Of a stretch of 64,000 nt of DNA, positions 63,409-64,000 are shown one piece after another (the stretch's first letter is position 1; each line of letters starts with the position of its first letter). The position numbers and the translations under genes are program-made. The stretch is from NCBI RefSeq assembly GCF_003992625.1, contig NZ_RZMW01000044.1, positions 2,172 through 66,171 on the forward strand. The letters run 5' to 3'. This DNA comes from Pelagibacterium lentulum. GTDB lineage: Bacteria > Pseudomonadota > Alphaproteobacteria > Rhizobiales > Devosiaceae. Under the pieces are notes generated by a model. It was not told where the DNA came from. It did no database searches and saw nothing but the letters and a program-made list of their open reading frames with translations.

Positions 63409-64000
63409 ATGGGAATTTTCGGGGTTGTCGCAATGCATTTGAATATTTCCGGGCGCATCTATTTGCTTGTCGCCCTTTCGTTTCTGGCCATCGGCGTTCT
63501 TGCCTTTCTCAGCGTCAGGGATGTCACCAATACGCGCACAGACATGCGCCAGACTGAGCTTGTCTCTATCGTTCAATCGGCTCAGGCACTCGCTGCGGCG
63601 CAATACGAGCGTGCGCAGGCCGGCGAAGTCACCGAAGCGCAGGCGCAGGCCGAGGCGCTGGACCGCATTCGCGACATTCGCTATCGCGGCAATGAGTATC
63701 TTTTCGTTTTTGAAGAAAGCGGCCTGATGCTCATGCACCCGATCAATGCCGCCATGGAAGGCGGCGATCATAGCGGCCTTCAGGACAGCAACGGCAAGTA
63801 CTTCTTTGCCGAGATGATCGAGACAGCCAACGCCCAGGGCGGTGGTTTCGTTTCCTATATGTGGCCGCGCGTACCCAACACGCCCGACATTCCCAAGGAG
63901 AGCTATGTAGAGCTTTATGAACCTTGGGGCTGGATTCTGGGCACGGGCGTTTATGTGGACGATCTGGCCGCCGAGAACTTCAATTCTGCGATGGTGCAAC
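63409..64000 (+). CDS. Methyl-accepting chemotaxis protein, N-terminal part
   Basis: Runs off the right edge; 197 residues are visible. A short N-terminus is followed by a membrane helix (IYLLVALSFLAIGVLAFLSV) and then a single-Cache (sCache_2) sensor domain: RYRGNEYLFVFEESGLMLMH, later YFFAEMIETANAQGGGFVSY and YEPWGWILGTGVYVDD. This layout is typical of chemoreceptors sensing small carboxylates; the HAMP and signalling domains should lie beyond the window. The start is the ATG at 63409 or the in-frame one at 63433. Confidence 0.8.
   Translation, partial: MGIFGVVAMHLNISGRIYLLVALSFLAIGVLAFLSVRDVTNTRTDMRQTELVSIVQSAQALAAAQYERAQAGEVTEAQAQAEALDRIRDIRYRGNEYLFVFEESGLMLMHPINAAMEGGDHSGLQDSNGKYFFAEMIETANAQGGGFVSYMWPRVPNTPDIPKESYVELYEPWGWILGTGVYVDDLAAENFNSAMVQ

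Noticed and set aside
1-64000. CRISPR arrays, rRNA, tRNA, riboswitches
   Set aside because: I saw no regularly spaced repeats and no tRNA, rRNA or known riboswitch pattern; small RNAs cannot be excluded by eye.

Overview
This 64-kb chromosomal window looks like an alphaproteobacterium of the order Hyphomicrobiales, perhaps a Devosia- or Pelagibacterium-like genus. That placement is inference from gene content and style: a BioR-type regulator with matching boxes beside bioYB, a BigR/persulfide-dioxygenase locus, long-form PstC and PstA, ABC-rich catabolic operons and one short palindromic repeat of the kind scattered through rhizobial genomes. I saw no rRNA, tRNA or CRISPR array.

The first 9.1 kb is accessory DNA. 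It mixes intact genes (LysE-type exporter, a three-domain XRE/LuxR regulator, cupin, AAC(3) aminoglycoside acetyltransferase, VOC protein, secreted alpha/beta hydrolase, MarR regulator) with fragments: a frameshifted DUF5946 gene, two remnants of VOC genes, a remnant of a second aac(3), the first codons of a phage-type integrase and the C-terminal part of an IS630 transposase. A 60-bp sequence at the left edge recurs inside one VOC remnant, so the block appears to have been shuffled by recombination.

From 9.3 kb on, the window is ordered operons. A Pho box precedes pstS-pstC-pstA-pstB-phoU (phosphate uptake and its signalling brake). A minus-strand arsenic operon follows, arsR-arsC(LMW-PTPase type)-acr3-arsC(glutaredoxin type)-arsH, whose operator contains the arsR start codon.

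From 19.9 to 32.1 kb a divergent locus is centred on a ROK repressor. One arm has mlrC, a fused dipeptide-type ABC ATPase and a Gfo/Idh/MocA dehydrogenase; the other has the binding protein, two permeases, a ROK kinase, cutC and an M20 amidohydrolase. It looks like a dedicated uptake and breakdown system for an amide- or peptide-containing sugar compound; the substrate is unknown.

From 33.1 to 47.9 kb is a purine and nucleoside locus: two nucleoside hydrolases, two adenine-deaminase-family proteins, an MTA/SAH-deaminase-like amidohydrolase, a phosphoribosyltransferase, two M20 hydrolases, a PotABCD-like ABC importer and a RhaM-type mutarotase.

The right third carries bioY-bioB with divergent bioR, a DUF4139 secreted protein, a sulfide/persulfide locus (bigR and a TVP38 protein on one side; two YeeE-like proteins, persulfide dioxygenase, a DUF442 protein and SulP on the other), an FKBP isomerase, a surface-polysaccharide-like pair (CelD-like acyltransferase, GT2 glycosyltransferase), a family-3 binding protein and the start of a chemoreceptor that runs off the end.

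At three ABC loci (pst, dipeptide-like, Pot-like) a strong hairpin lies between the binding-protein gene and the first permease gene, a likely device for making more binding protein than membrane components.
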